A DNA stretch of 64,000 nucleotides, taken from Labyrinthula sp. Ha. Lineage: Eukaryota > Sar > Bigyra > Labyrinthulida > Labyrinthulaceae. The notes beneath the pieces are model-generated. The model worked only from the letters and a program-made list of their open reading frames with translations, ran no database searches and had not been told where the DNA came from. The translations under genes were made by a program, and so were the position numbers. Location of the stretch: positions 248,001 through 312,000 of the forward strand of contig JAALGZ010000002.1 in NCBI GenBank assembly GCA_015227615.1, given 5' to 3'. Shown here piece by piece: positions 38,339 through 48,175 of the stretch (position 1 is the first letter of the stretch; each line of letters begins with the position of its first letter).

Positions 38339-38626
38339 TGTGGTATTTCCCGGTGCAATCTTCAAATTTTTACACTAACATTATTCCCCTTTTAGCTAGG
38401 GAAGCTTTTTCATAGTTAACTTGTAAGTTATCAAGTTTTTGTCTTTAGGTTTTAGTACAAATATAATCTATATGTAAGTAAAAGTTCCAGCATTTAACAT
38501 ATGTGCTTTGAGGGTGTGTCTAACGTATTCAGTGTTACCATCAGAGTTAACATTGAATAACACCTTAATATGGTATTACTGTAGAATTTGCTATAGAAAT
38601 TGGAGAGAATAAGCAACGGTTATCAA

Positions 38627-41600
38627 ATGAAAGAGTTGTTGATAAAGAGAAAAAGTATTCTTCCAGTCACTGCATTGCAATCGATGGACCTCAATGGCTC
38701 TTTGGTTCTGGTTTGTGGTTTTGGCAGTCAACTCAGGGTATACGAACACAAAACTGGGCGTGTGTTGGCAGAAGTTGATGTTTCTTTGTTCATTGTTTAT
38801 TTCTTTCTTATTCTTTAGCGGAGAAGAAGGAATCCACCATATTAAGTCAGCCAATATTCTTGATTTTATGTTCCTGCTCATATCATCTATATCCTCTTCA
38901 TATCTTATCTTTCTTGAAGCTCATGGAGGCACTGTAGAAGTGAAACACAGAATTCACCTTGGATCCTGGGGACTTAGAGTTGTCGCCTCTCATATATCAA
39001 TCATAGGAAACACAATCAAAATTTTTATTTGTTTTGATCAATCGCATTTTATATATTTTGAAGTATCTGTTTCTGAAAATTTTGGGGAAATTATAAGAAA
39101 AGAAACTGTTTCGCTGACGAATCAGTTTAAGATCTTATACTCTGCAACAATGCTAGAAGATAATAAAATGGCACTGGCCACAGGTAGTGTATTTGGAGAA
39201 ATAATTTTGTATCAAATTTATACGGAATCTGAGTTAAGTTCAAAGCAAATTATGTGCTTCACAGCTCATCAAGGACCGGTTTTTTCCATTTCTTTGTTTG
39301 AAGAGTACATTGCTTCAACAGGCGATGATCGAAGTTTGGTTGTTTTTAAAATTGATTCTGGGAGAGCAGATGTAGTCTTTAGAAGGTTTGAACATAAATC
39401 TAGAATATGGAAATGTTTGGTGTTTAAAAAGGACGAGAAACTGTTTTTTGTTTCTGGAGGGGAGGATGCGTCATTAGTATTCTATGACTTGAACGGAGAT
39501 GTTTTAAATAAATTTTCTGTGCATAATGGATTGAATATTTTTAGCCTATGCTTGGATCCTAAAAATGAACTAGTCTTTAGTGGTGGTGCCGATGGAGCCA
39601 TCTTGACTAGTGTTATAGAGACAAGGAAAAAAGAGGAACAGATAGAAACTGTTGCGCTTTCGGATGATACTGGTAAAGAAGTAGTTACAAATATTGTGTC
39701 AACAGTGCATAAAAAGTTTGTGGTTACAACGAGTAAAGGAAATATATTTCTTGTAGAACAATGTAATGATGGTGCTGAGATTTTGCAGTTAGAAAACTTT
39801 GAAGGTTGTTCTCATTTTGTATTTTAATATATATAGGCGAAAGTATTATTTGCGCTGGTTTCGAAATGCAAAAACGTTATTTTTATTTTGGAACTTCAAG
39901 AGGAAACTTTGTTATTCTTGATCTATATGATGGAATGAAAGTTATTTTAAACTGCACATTATCCACGCATAGAATCTCATATTGCCTTTTGTCAGTAGAA
40001 AATAATAACAACATGATTTTTGTTTCTTCTGTTGATACAAAAGTTCATGCTCTTCTTTGGACCCCAGAGGATCCAAAACCTCATCTCATGTTTTGGACAA
40101 AAGGAAATTCAGACCAGCCATTGCCAGGTCAAATTTCTTCGATGGGCTCTAAGGATAAGTTCCTCGTTTATGGCGATATTAGAGGAAATATTCATTGTGC
40201 GAGATTTGTCGTGGATGAAGAAGAAGCGCTTCAAAACACTTTGTGGAATGTACATGGAAAGGATAAAGTGACAACCGTTGTTTTTCATTCAAGGAGAATC
40301 TACTCTGGGTATATGTTTTTTCTACTTTTATCTATTTAGTGGTCATAATGGAGCTGTAGTTGAATATATGCTAAGTCAAAAAAACCACTTAAGAGTTCTG
40401 AGAGTATTTAATTTAGTATGTTTTTTCTCTACGGTTATATATAGATGTCCATTGCTTCAATTTCAAAAGTTTTCTTTGTGAGAAACCAACTGTTAGTTGC
40501 CGGTTTCTTAAATGAGCAGTATAAAATTCACAACTTGTTTCGCAACAAAGATGTTTTTAACTATAGAACTGGTGGTATTTTCTTAAATACTCCTCACTTT
40601 TAGGCTGGAGAAGACCCAGCGCAATGTGTTTGGACTTCAGTGGAGAAACTGATTCATTTGTAGCCTTTTCGCCTTCAACAAGGACTTTCAGTGGAGGGAA
40701 AAAGTGTTCTGTTTGTATAGCAAGGTTTAAGGTGAATACAATTGTTACTACAGATTCTTTTGGGCACAGTTTTCATGGAAGGACTATCTGGTGTGTTCAT
40801 TTTTTGAATGAGAACTGGTTTGTTTCTGGCTGCGAAGAAGGAAGACTATATCTAGTAAAGATAGGAAGAATCCAAAATGCTTTTGAAGAATGTCATTTAA
40901 TTGGAATTCAACAAACATCAGTGAGAACACTCTGTTCACTCAAGATGGAGTTGGAATCAAAAGAGGATCACGAAAGGTATCTAATTGCTGCATCAGGTGG
41001 TATGAAATATATTACCCTTTGGGAAGTTGTTCTCAAACCCGATGATTTTGAAATTATGAAAATTGCAGAGTGTGCGCCAGTTGATGGGAGTCTGATGCAG
41101 AGAGTTTTGTGTTCTGAATTAGAAACTCTTGATCATATCACGTACTTATCTATAGGTGATTCAGATGGGGTCCTAAGTATCTTCCAAGTTAAGCAGAACA
41201 CTCTGTTTCAAGAATCGACTCCAATTGTTAATTCAACAATAAAACAGGAAGTTCCCTCAAGTAAGAAAGGGCAGAAAAAGTTGAATTTAAAAATTGCAAG
41301 AGCCCAAAAGAAACAGGGAAATGAAGACAAGAATTTGGTTAAGACACTTATTGGGAAACACAAGATGTTAAAATCGCTTTCCCACAGTTTAGTTTTGCTA
41401 GTGGAAAAAAGTGTTCGGCCATCACCGTGTCTTTCTCTTGCTGTATACAATTTTTCAAAGTCGTCATTTTGTACTCTTCTCGTATACATCCTCTCTTGTG
41501 TTATTCTTAGGGTTGCAGTGATGGCTTTGTGACATTGGTCAAACTTGAGGTACAGGAGGAAGAGAACAAAGTAGAAATTCTTTATTCTGTTCAGGTGCTT

Positions 41601-42005
41601 TCAATGGGTGTTAATTGTCTGTCTCTCTCTATCGAACAAAATACTATGCAAACAGTTTATGTTGGTTGTGGTGGTGATGGTCAAGATTTGGCGGTGCTAA
41701 GGCTCAATCATTCCTTCGCTGACTTGAAAGTTGACATTCTGCCCAAATGCCAAGTTGAAACTGCTTCTATTCGAGGAATCATCTTCACTGAAAATTACAT
41801 TCTTACAATTGGATTGTGCCGAACTCTACGCGTGTTTCGTTTCAATGCACATACTTTTTCGTATGAGGAGGTTTACAAACAAGTTTTTGCACTTGAAGAA
41901 ATAACTTCCTTAGCCCTCAGGCACTCTACACCTGAAACCCTGGATTTTGCAGTAGCTGGTGCTGGATTAATCTTAGGATTTATCGATTTAAACTCTTTGG
42001 TTTGA
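38627..42005 (+). CDS. WDR6/Trm734-like WD-repeat protein, seven exons
   Basis: WDR6 (Trm734/Rtt10 in yeast) is the partner that directs the FTSJ1/Trm7 methyltransferase to position 34 of tRNA anticodons. I place exons at 38627-38787, 38819-39804, 39837-40308, 40340-40415, 40445-40574, 40604-41481 and 41511-42005. The introns are 31, 32, 31, 29, 29 and 29 nt. The joined reading frame is 3198 nt, exactly divisible by three, and gives 1065 residues (human 1121). Family features appear in order: KRKSILPVTALQSMDLNG at the start, GEEGIHHI (the IHGI box), FTAHQGPVFSISLFEEYIAS, SGGEDASLVFYDLNGD, LVYGDIRGNIHCARF, SGHNGAVVEYMLS, TIWCVHFLNENWFVSGCEEG and a final repeat ending GFIDLNSLV. A frame extends upstream of 38627 without an ATG. 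The next gene starts 48 bp downstream on the same strand. Confidence 0.93.
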
Positions 42006-42053
42006 TTTTGCTAATGAGTCGGTTAAAGTAGAATAAATTTCTATGGGCTTTTA

Positions 42054-44222
42054 ATGGGGGAAGAAGACTTGAATGAAGCTCCTAGTGATGGACTCAAGGA
42101 AACACCGAAAAAACTGGAGAAAAGAAGACCATCAAGGAAAATAATTGAGGCTGAGATTCAACATATCGTGAAAGATACTGGAGATAATAAGAAACAAGAA
42201 CCCAGGGAAAGTGCTAACAAGAAAATTCAGCCACAGAATGTGGCTCGGCTACCGACCATTGACAGTCAAATGCCAGTGTCTGATTTTGGGGGAAATAGCT
42301 CAAGCCAGGGGGGTCGAAAAAAGAGGACATTTAAACCATATGTTGATAGATTTGAGAAAAAGCAGATGCTTAAGCAAAGGATTTATAACTTTTGCCAGTA
42401 TCTTCTAGTAAATAAACTTTTCCAAGGATTGCAATTAATTGCTACTCTTGTGGCACTCTTTGGTAGTGACGTGGCAACGGCTTTTCTAAGTCCTTCAATG
42501 TATGGTGGACTAGGTACATTATACCTGGCGATCTTATTCTTCTTTTTCTTTGAAATGGCGGTAAAAGCTTATGCAGAAGATAGATATTTTCTATCATTTT
42601 ATTTCTTTATGGATTTATTAGGTACAATTTCTATAATTGCAGACATAACTCCAAACATTGGGTTACTAATAAATGACATTGAAGATACTAATATGAACAC
42701 GACTCTTACTGATATATCAGAAGAAGATCGTTTGGATGTTTTAAGAGCTGGGAGATTGGTTAGAACTGGAGCGAGAACTACAAGAGTTTTGCGTCTTCTC
42801 AGAGTACTAAGGTTCGCAAGATTGCTTCGAGCTCTGAGGCTAGTAAATATATTTCGTTTGTATTATGCTAATCGAACACTGAAACAGATGAAGAGCGAAG
42901 AAGAAGTACCAAGTAAACTGGGTCTTAGTTTGGCAGACCTTCTAGGGCGCAGAAATGTTATTATGATCCTGGTTATTGTGTTCGCTCTACCACAGTTAGA
43001 AGTTCAAATTGTAGACAAGTCTTTGGAACAAGGGATAAATATATTAGCCAATCCTGCGAGATGGAAAAATAATGTCACTAGACCAATCGGAGCTGAGTTA
43101 AAGTATCTGGTGGAACGCGATTCCCAAGTTGCAGAATTTGGAGAATCCTTTGTGCTGCTGAAAGAGGAGATTATGCAGCTGAATCAGAATGCTATCGAAC
43201 TAGCAGTAAATGGATTTATCCTTCATACATCAAGCTTAATTCAGGATAAGGATCATGAGAGGTACTTAGTACTTTGGCAGGCTGAAAGTTATGGAAGTTT
43301 TATTATTCAAGATATATATGCTCTTTCGCAAACTGAAGCTGCATATAATATTTTGCTCAATATTATATTGATCTCAATGCTTGGTGTTTCTGGCTACTTG
43401 TTTACGAACGACGTAAACCGGACAATTGTCGTTCCAATTGTGAAAACTACTGAAGCTATAAAGAAGCTAGCAAAGACTTTGTTTATCTTAACAACTGAAG
43501 ACGATGAAGATGATTCTGAAGAAAATGATCTTTCTCTGCAGTATAGCTTTGTGAACTCTATTGTGGAGCAACTAACAACTTTTTTTGACATTGAAAAAGA
43601 TAAACCTTCTTTTTTTAGAAAAACATTAAGGCGCTCCTCAACAGCCAGTATAGTGTCAACAGCAGCACCAGTTCCTAAAACGAACAAACGTGTACTCAGT
43701 CCTAGAGATTTAATAAGTTCTGATAGAGTAAAATGTTTACAGAGCTTAAAACTATGTTGGGAAGATAAAAAAGCGCTTCAGTACTTTAAAGTGTATTTAA
43801 CCTCTGAGTTTGCTGTAGAGAGTCTAATTTTTATACAGAAGATTGATCAGATTGATGAAATAAAAAAACAGACAAAGAAATTAATATGTGAGATTGTAAA
43901 TAACTTCGTCAAAACAACGGCAACGGCGCAAGTTAATATTTCGGATGATCAAAGAAACTTTATACTTGGTAAAGATATGAACACGTTAGATTTTGAACAT
44001 TTTAACCCAGCTAGAACGGAGATCTTTAATCAACTAGAAAGAGATAACTTCACTCGTTTCAAAATCTCCAAGTTAGCTAAGGATTTGCTCGAGTTGAAGA
44101 AGAAAGACCTCAAAGAGTATCAAATGTTAAAGGACTCTACTGAACCCAGTGAAGAGTCCAGACCCCAAAAGATGACCTTCAAGAAGATGCTTACAACTAA
44201 ATTAATTAAGATGAGTCGTTGA
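42054..44222 (+). CDS. Voltage-sensor membrane protein with HAMP-like linker and RGS domain
   Basis: An intronless 722-residue protein. After a basic, disordered N-terminus come S1 (about 120-143), S2 (151-172), S3 (178-205) and a very long S4 (229-270) with arginines at 231, 234, 237, 241, 244, 247, 250, 253, 256, 259 and 262. A fifth helix (about 301-318) follows, then a predicted extracytoplasmic domain (319-428), a sixth helix (431-452) and a HAMP-like stretch (RTIVVPIVKTTEAIKKLA). Residues about 560-680 are an RGS domain: YFKVYLTSEFAVESLIFI, AQVNISDD, FNPARTEIFNQLERDNFTRF. RGS domains speed GTP hydrolysis by G-alpha subunits. There is no pore loop, so it is probably not a channel. The membrane part matches protist and algal receptor-type cyclases; the cyclase is replaced by RGS. 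I infer voltage- or ligand-controlled G-protein shut-off. It faces the CNG-type channel gene tail to tail, 33 bp apart. Confidence 0.88.
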   Translation: MGEEDLNEAPSDGLKETPKKLEKRRPSRKIIEAEIQHIVKDTGDNKKQEPRESANKKIQPQNVARLPTIDSQMPVSDFGGNSSSQGGRKKRTFKPYVDRFEKKQMLKQRIYNFCQYLLVNKLFQGLQLIATLVALFGSDVATAFLSPSMYGGLGTLYLAILFFFFFEMAVKAYAEDRYFLSFYFFMDLLGTISIIADITPNIGLLINDIEDTNMNTTLTDISEEDRLDVLRAGRLVRTGARTTRVLRLLRVLRFARLLRALRLVNIFRLYYANRTLKQMKSEEEVPSKLGLSLADLLGRRNVIMILVIVFALPQLEVQIVDKSLEQGINILANPARWKNNVTRPIGAELKYLVERDSQVAEFGESFVLLKEEIMQLNQNAIELAVNGFILHTSSLIQDKDHERYLVLWQAESYGSFIIQDIYALSQTEAAYNILLNIILISMLGVSGYLFTNDVNRTIVVPIVKTTEAIKKLAKTLFILTTEDDEDDSEENDLSLQYSFVNSIVEQLTTFFDIEKDKPSFFRKTLRRSSTASIVSTAAPVPKTNKRVLSPRDLISSDRVKCLQSLKLCWEDKKALQYFKVYLTSEFAVESLIFIQKIDQIDEIKKQTKKLICEIVNNFVKTTATAQVNISDDQRNFILGKDMNTLDFEHFNPARTEIFNQLERDNFTRFKISKLAKDLLELKKKDLKEYQMLKDSTEPSEESRPQKMTFKKMLTTKLIKMSR

Positions 44223-44255
44223 TATTCTTATTTCTAGAAAATAGAAACTTGTATT

Positions 44256-46295
44256 CTAACCTCGACCAAACAAACTAAACCTTCGGCTTTTTATTTTCTC
44301 ATTCGGTTCGGCGTTTACCACAATGCTATCGTCAAACACGGCTCCTTCCTCAGTTTTCTTCGTTGTCAAAATCAGTTCAACATCATACTTATTACCTAAG
44401 AAAGATACAGCCTTGGCCATTCGCACGACAGCCCGTACTCGCTCCCATCCAACACTCTTTCGTGTCGCGAGCTGATGAATTGCAGCACGGAAATCGGGGT
44501 ACCGGCGTAGAACGCTGTCAAAGTCACTCTTGGCTAGGATAAGTGCATCACAATATGTTGCTGCTCTAATTGAAGCGCTCCGGCGACACCTATAAAGTAA
44601 AGCTGCTTCACCAACAAGTTCTCCATCAGAAAGAGTATCGACTTGTTTAATTTGGCTAGATTTTTTATCTTGTACAAGCACACAAACTGTACCTCTAACA
44701 ATAATGTACATCTCACTTCCAACCTCTCCTTGAAGTACCAGATATTCCCCAGGAATGAATATTTTATTTCGAAGACGTTCTATCATATCTATAACACATT
44801 CTGTTTCTTTCATAATCTTAAACATTGGTACTTGCTCAACTAGTTTTCTATTTAAGGAAATATGTAACTCAAGCCACAACGTGTCATGTAAATCACTCAA
44901 GAGCCCCTCTCTAGAGCTTGCAGAGCTTTGGCTGGACCAAAGGTAATCGTAGAAAGCCCGAATTCTCTTTTGCAGAGTGAGGGGTATATTTCTTTGTCTT
45001 AGATACTGATTCACACTTTCCAATTTTTGTCTTCTTTCTGCCTTTTCTGAGTCCCAATTTGCAAGAGAATTTGAAGCAGACCCAATGATGAACGCGTACA
45101 TAAAAACTCCCACTATAATTATAACCGTGGAGAAAATATGTTCCAAAGGGGTAACAGGCATGATGTCTCTCCCAATGCCAGTAGTAACCATCACAGCCCA
45201 AAAGAAACTGTGAATGTACTTGCGTGAAAAAGTAGCTGGGCAGAGATTAACTTCAAAACAATTCTGCACTCCACTAAAAGGATTAAATCCGTGGTCTAAT
45301 TCATAGTGTTGAAATGCTGTCTGGTTACAAAGTAGTTCTTCAACCTCCTCACACCATAATTCAGGTGGAGGTACCCATAAATTTCCTCCATCACGATCAT
45401 AAGCTTCATATGCCTTTAACTGTCTCTTCTCTGTAGCTGTCAAGTTACTAATGTCACTCTCAAACAGCAGTGCAAAAAAAGGAAATCCAAAATTTTCAAA
45501 ATCAGAGAGAAACCAGTACGCACAGGCAATCCAGTGCCAGATGAAAATTGCCAAGACAAAGATTTTACCCAACCGAATTAAAGAAGGATTTAGCTTTGAA
45601 AACTCTTCAAATCTTTTGAGTATTCTTGCAACTCGAAACACTCTAAACAGTTTCACTATCCTTATTAACCTGATAATTTTGTTTAATCCACGTGTTTCAT
45701 CTGCTTGAAAAAATGCATCTAAAGGAACTATGGCTATCAAATCTATCCAAAACCAAAACTTCAGATAACTCCATGCGATTTGAAATGAGTCGGTTACAAT
45801 AATTCCTCTGAATTTGTATGCAGTTCGAAAATTAAGAAACATATCAAAAACGAAATGGCCATTAAGAATATTGTCTACTTCCTTTGAAATTACATCTATC
45901 TCAAAACCAACAGCCAGAGGAATTGTGATCCCATAAAATAAAACAAGGACAAGCATTATTATGTCCCAAACCATTCTTATAGGCGAATCTGGCATAAGGA
46001 TCAAGAGAGGAGTTTTCAACTGAATTTTTTCGAGATTAACACTGTGTCCATAATCAGGCCCCTCTCTGTCTTGCTTTTCAGGATCTACTTTCTTAGTTGA
46101 CCTTCTTTTAAAGGAAAACAATCTTTGCGACATCTTTTTGTCTATTTGGCCCAGTTCCTCATGTTTCATTTGCTGGAGAATACTCGCTTTTCTTGTTCTC
46201 GTGGCTACGGTATGTGAATCTTTTTGCTCTACAAGGCCGGTCATCTGTCTAGTTCGCACACTCTGGTATTTTTTTACATTTTCATCTGCTTTCAT
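44256..46295 (-). CDS. Cyclic-nucleotide-gated/HCN-type cation channel
   Basis: An intronless 679-residue channel of the CNG/HCN/EAG superfamily. S1 is at about 108-130, S2 at 145-160 (FVFDMFLNFRTAY), S3 at 176-192 (LKFWFWIDLIAIVPLD), and S4 has RLIRIVKLFRVFRVARILKR (209-228). S5 is at 243-263, the pore at 362-380 and S6 at 386-408, followed by a C-linker and a cyclic-nucleotide-binding domain at about 488-605. The phosphate-binding cassette VGEAALLYRCRRSASIRA keeps G-E-x-A-L and the key arginine, so cAMP or cGMP binding is likely. The filter reads VTTGIGRDIMP: a T-x-G-x-G core, but Ile replaces Tyr and an Arg precedes Asp, so ion selectivity is uncertain. The S5-pore turret is long (about 265-358) with four cysteines (315, 323, 346, 352). 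It is tail to tail with the RGS gene and 181 bp downstream of the PAK gene on the same strand. Confidence 0.94.
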   Translation of the reverse strand: MKADENVKKYQSVRTRQMTGLVEQKDSHTVATRTRKASILQQMKHEELGQIDKKMSQRLFSFKRRSTKKVDPEKQDREGPDYGHSVNLEKIQLKTPLLILMPDSPIRMVWDIIMLVLVLFYGITIPLAVGFEIDVISKEVDNILNGHFVFDMFLNFRTAYKFRGIIVTDSFQIAWSYLKFWFWIDLIAIVPLDAFFQADETRGLNKIIRLIRIVKLFRVFRVARILKRFEEFSKLNPSLIRLGKIFVLAIFIWHWIACAYWFLSDFENFGFPFFALLFESDISNLTATEKRQLKAYEAYDRDGGNLWVPPPELWCEEVEELLCNQTAFQHYELDHGFNPFSGVQNCFEVNLCPATFSRKYIHSFFWAVMVTTGIGRDIMPVTPLEHIFSTVIIIVGVFMYAFIIGSASNSLANWDSEKAERRQKLESVNQYLRQRNIPLTLQKRIRAFYDYLWSSQSSASSREGLLSDLHDTLWLELHISLNRKLVEQVPMFKIMKETECVIDMIERLRNKIFIPGEYLVLQGEVGSEMYIIVRGTVCVLVQDKKSSQIKQVDTLSDGELVGEAALLYRCRRSASIRAATYCDALILAKSDFDSVLRRYPDFRAAIHQLATRKSVGWERVRAVVRMAKAVSFLGNKYDVELILTTKKTEEGAVFDDSIVVNAEPNEKIKSRRFSLFGRG

Positions 46296-46476
46296 TCTGT
46301 CTTTCTCCCTTTAGAAGCAAAAGCTTTCTCTTTCTCTTTTTTTCTTCCACTTCCGCCAAGACCTTTGAAACGGCTAGAAAACAAAAATGGGTAAAGTAAA
46401 GAGAAAACCATTTTTACCCATAGAGAAACTAGGCTATAAAGCAATACAAGACAAGTATCTATTTGATGATTACAAG

Positions 46477-47917
46477 CTATCCAAATCCAGGTTGACCAGG
46501 TAATAAAACTTGGTTGTTGACAGCTTGTGGCCTTTCCCTAGACCTCTTAATCTGATCTTTCACATCATCTACATTAGAACAGAAATCATAAGCACCGCAA
46601 GCGCTTCTAATGAAAGGATGCATCAAAGCCATTCTAGAGGATGGGCGTTTCTTTGGGGTTTTCTGCAAGGACATGCGAACAAAGTGGTGAAACCCTTCGC
46701 TCCATGATGGATTTACTTGTTTCAACAGCGGAGGTGGTCCAGTAGCAATTAAAAGCATCGCCTTAAATGGTCCATAGTCTAGAATCAACGGCGGATCTCC
46801 CTCAGCAAGTTCAATTAAAGTAATTCCTAAACTCCACACATCAATTTTTGCATTATAAGGTAAACTCTGGATCAGCTCTGGGGCCATCCAAAACGGTGTT
46901 CCAACAACTGATTCATGCTTATCTCTCGTAGTGGTTAATCCAGCCGCAAAACCAAAATCTGCAATCTTTACTTCACCTTTTGAGTTGTACAAAATATTAT
47001 CAGATTTTATATCCCTAGAAAAATAAACAATGAGAACGTTATACCTATGAGTTGTATGCTTTGAATGAAGGTATTCTAGCGCCTCTAACGTTTGTTTTCC
47101 TACATATGCAATTGCTCGCTCGTCCCATCTAACTCTTGCATTGCAAATTGGAGTCAAAGCTCCTCCATCCATAACTTCCAAAATGACATAAAATTTTTCT
47201 TTATAGTAATAAGTCTCGATTAATTCAACCACATTCTTATGCTTGCTTCGTGCATGAAATGCAATTTCATTCTGATATGCCTTTTGCATCTCAAGTTTAG
47301 CCTCATCCTCAGTTTCATGGCCATCTTCTGCTGGATTATAATACGCTTGGTTATTCATTTTAATCGCAACTTTTCGATTCGTTTTCTTTTCCACTGCATT
47401 GAACACTTCTCCCCCAGCTCCTTTTCCAATTTGACGACCCAAGTTGTACTTCGTGAGTGGGTCTTCTTCCTTTAAATCAAGAGCTAAATCTTGTTTTCGC
47501 TTCAAATCAGCTTCGCTAAGAAATAAGATCCTTACGCAATATATACTCGAACGCAGGCGTGAACCCATCCATCAACGTTTGTAGAATTCCAACGACCTTG
47601 TCTTGATTCTCCAGAACCAGTTTTGTTTCCGACGCATCGTTTGCTGTTAAATGAGCTTCGAGAAGTGCTCTAAACTCAGGCGGAAGATCTGGGAATAAAT
47701 ACAAGGAAGACTTTACTTGTTGTGTCTATTCCAATAGGGCTGTTAGGATCCGCTACGATCTGGTTGTAATCTACACCAGTCTATGTATAAACAAAAAAAT
47801 AATATATACAACGTGGATTACATGCTGAGGGGCTCCAAAATCCTTGGTACCGGGTACGCGCCGTCTTCTTAGCAGATTTAATCGATTGAACAAACCTTTG
47901 CCTTTTCCTCTGTTCAT
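46477..47917 (-). CDS. p21-activated kinase (PAK/STE20 family), five exons
   Basis: A Ser/Thr kinase activated by Rac/Cdc42-type GTPases. Exons on the minus strand are 47917-47810, 47780-47717, 47688-47547, 47515-47045 and 47014-46477. The introns are 29, 28, 31 and 30 nt. The joined frame is 1323 nt, divisible by three, giving 440 residues. The N-terminus is basic, then comes a CRIB-like motif with GAPQHVIHVTGVDYNQ (the H-x-x-H-V core, split by intron 1), and a p21-binding-domain tail LPPEFRALLEAHL. The kinase domain has GKGAGGEV (glycine loop), VAIKM (Lys), THRDIKSDN (catalytic loop, split by intron 4), DFGFAA and VGTPFWMAPE, all intact, plus a C-terminal helix. The canonical I-S-x-P start of the CRIB is not present. 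A small candidate ORF diverges from it 27 bp away (47945). Confidence 0.93.
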
Positions 47918-47944
47918 CACTAGAATTGATTTTGGAATTGTTTC

Positions 47945-48175
47945 ATGTGCCCAACGAAATTTGTTCCATGCCGTGGGTCAGGTGAAAATCTTAGGCGGCA
48001 TAGAATTATTAAAGGGCAGACGATTGTAATAATTTTGGACAGATCATATCCTGGCCGAAAAGGACACATTCGGTATGCAGCTGGTATTTGTCTAAATAGA
48101 ACATCCGGCAGAAATACTGAAACCCCTACTGGAGGCAAAAGCGCTGATGTCATTAGAAGTGGAAACAAATTATAA
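47945..48175 (+). CDS. Possible small gene, 76 codons, divergent from PAK
   Basis: I do not recognise the product. It starts with ATG 27 bp from the PAK start on the other strand, like the tight divergent pair at 14.5 kb. Its G+C is visibly above that of the DNA further right. The reading is basic and polar (GENLRRHRIIKGQTIVIILD; YPGRKGHIRY) and might be a nucleic-acid-binding or ribosomal-type protein, but I will not assign one. The minus strand has an equally long frame in the same place, and either could be a shadow. Confidence 0.25.
   Translation: MCPTKFVPCRGSGENLRRHRIIKGQTIVIILDRSYPGRKGHIRYAAGICLNRTSGRNTETPTGGKSADVIRSGNKL

Noticed and set aside
42211-46295. Several 60-97-codon frames on both strands across the RGS and CNG genes
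   Set aside because: All lie within confirmed coding regions in other frames and read as shadows.
46387-46503. 38-codon plus-strand frame (MGKVKRKPFLPIEKLGYKAI...) between the CNG and PAK genes
   Set aside because: It is very short and overlaps the PAK 3' end on the other strand, with no recognisable motif. I treat it as chance.
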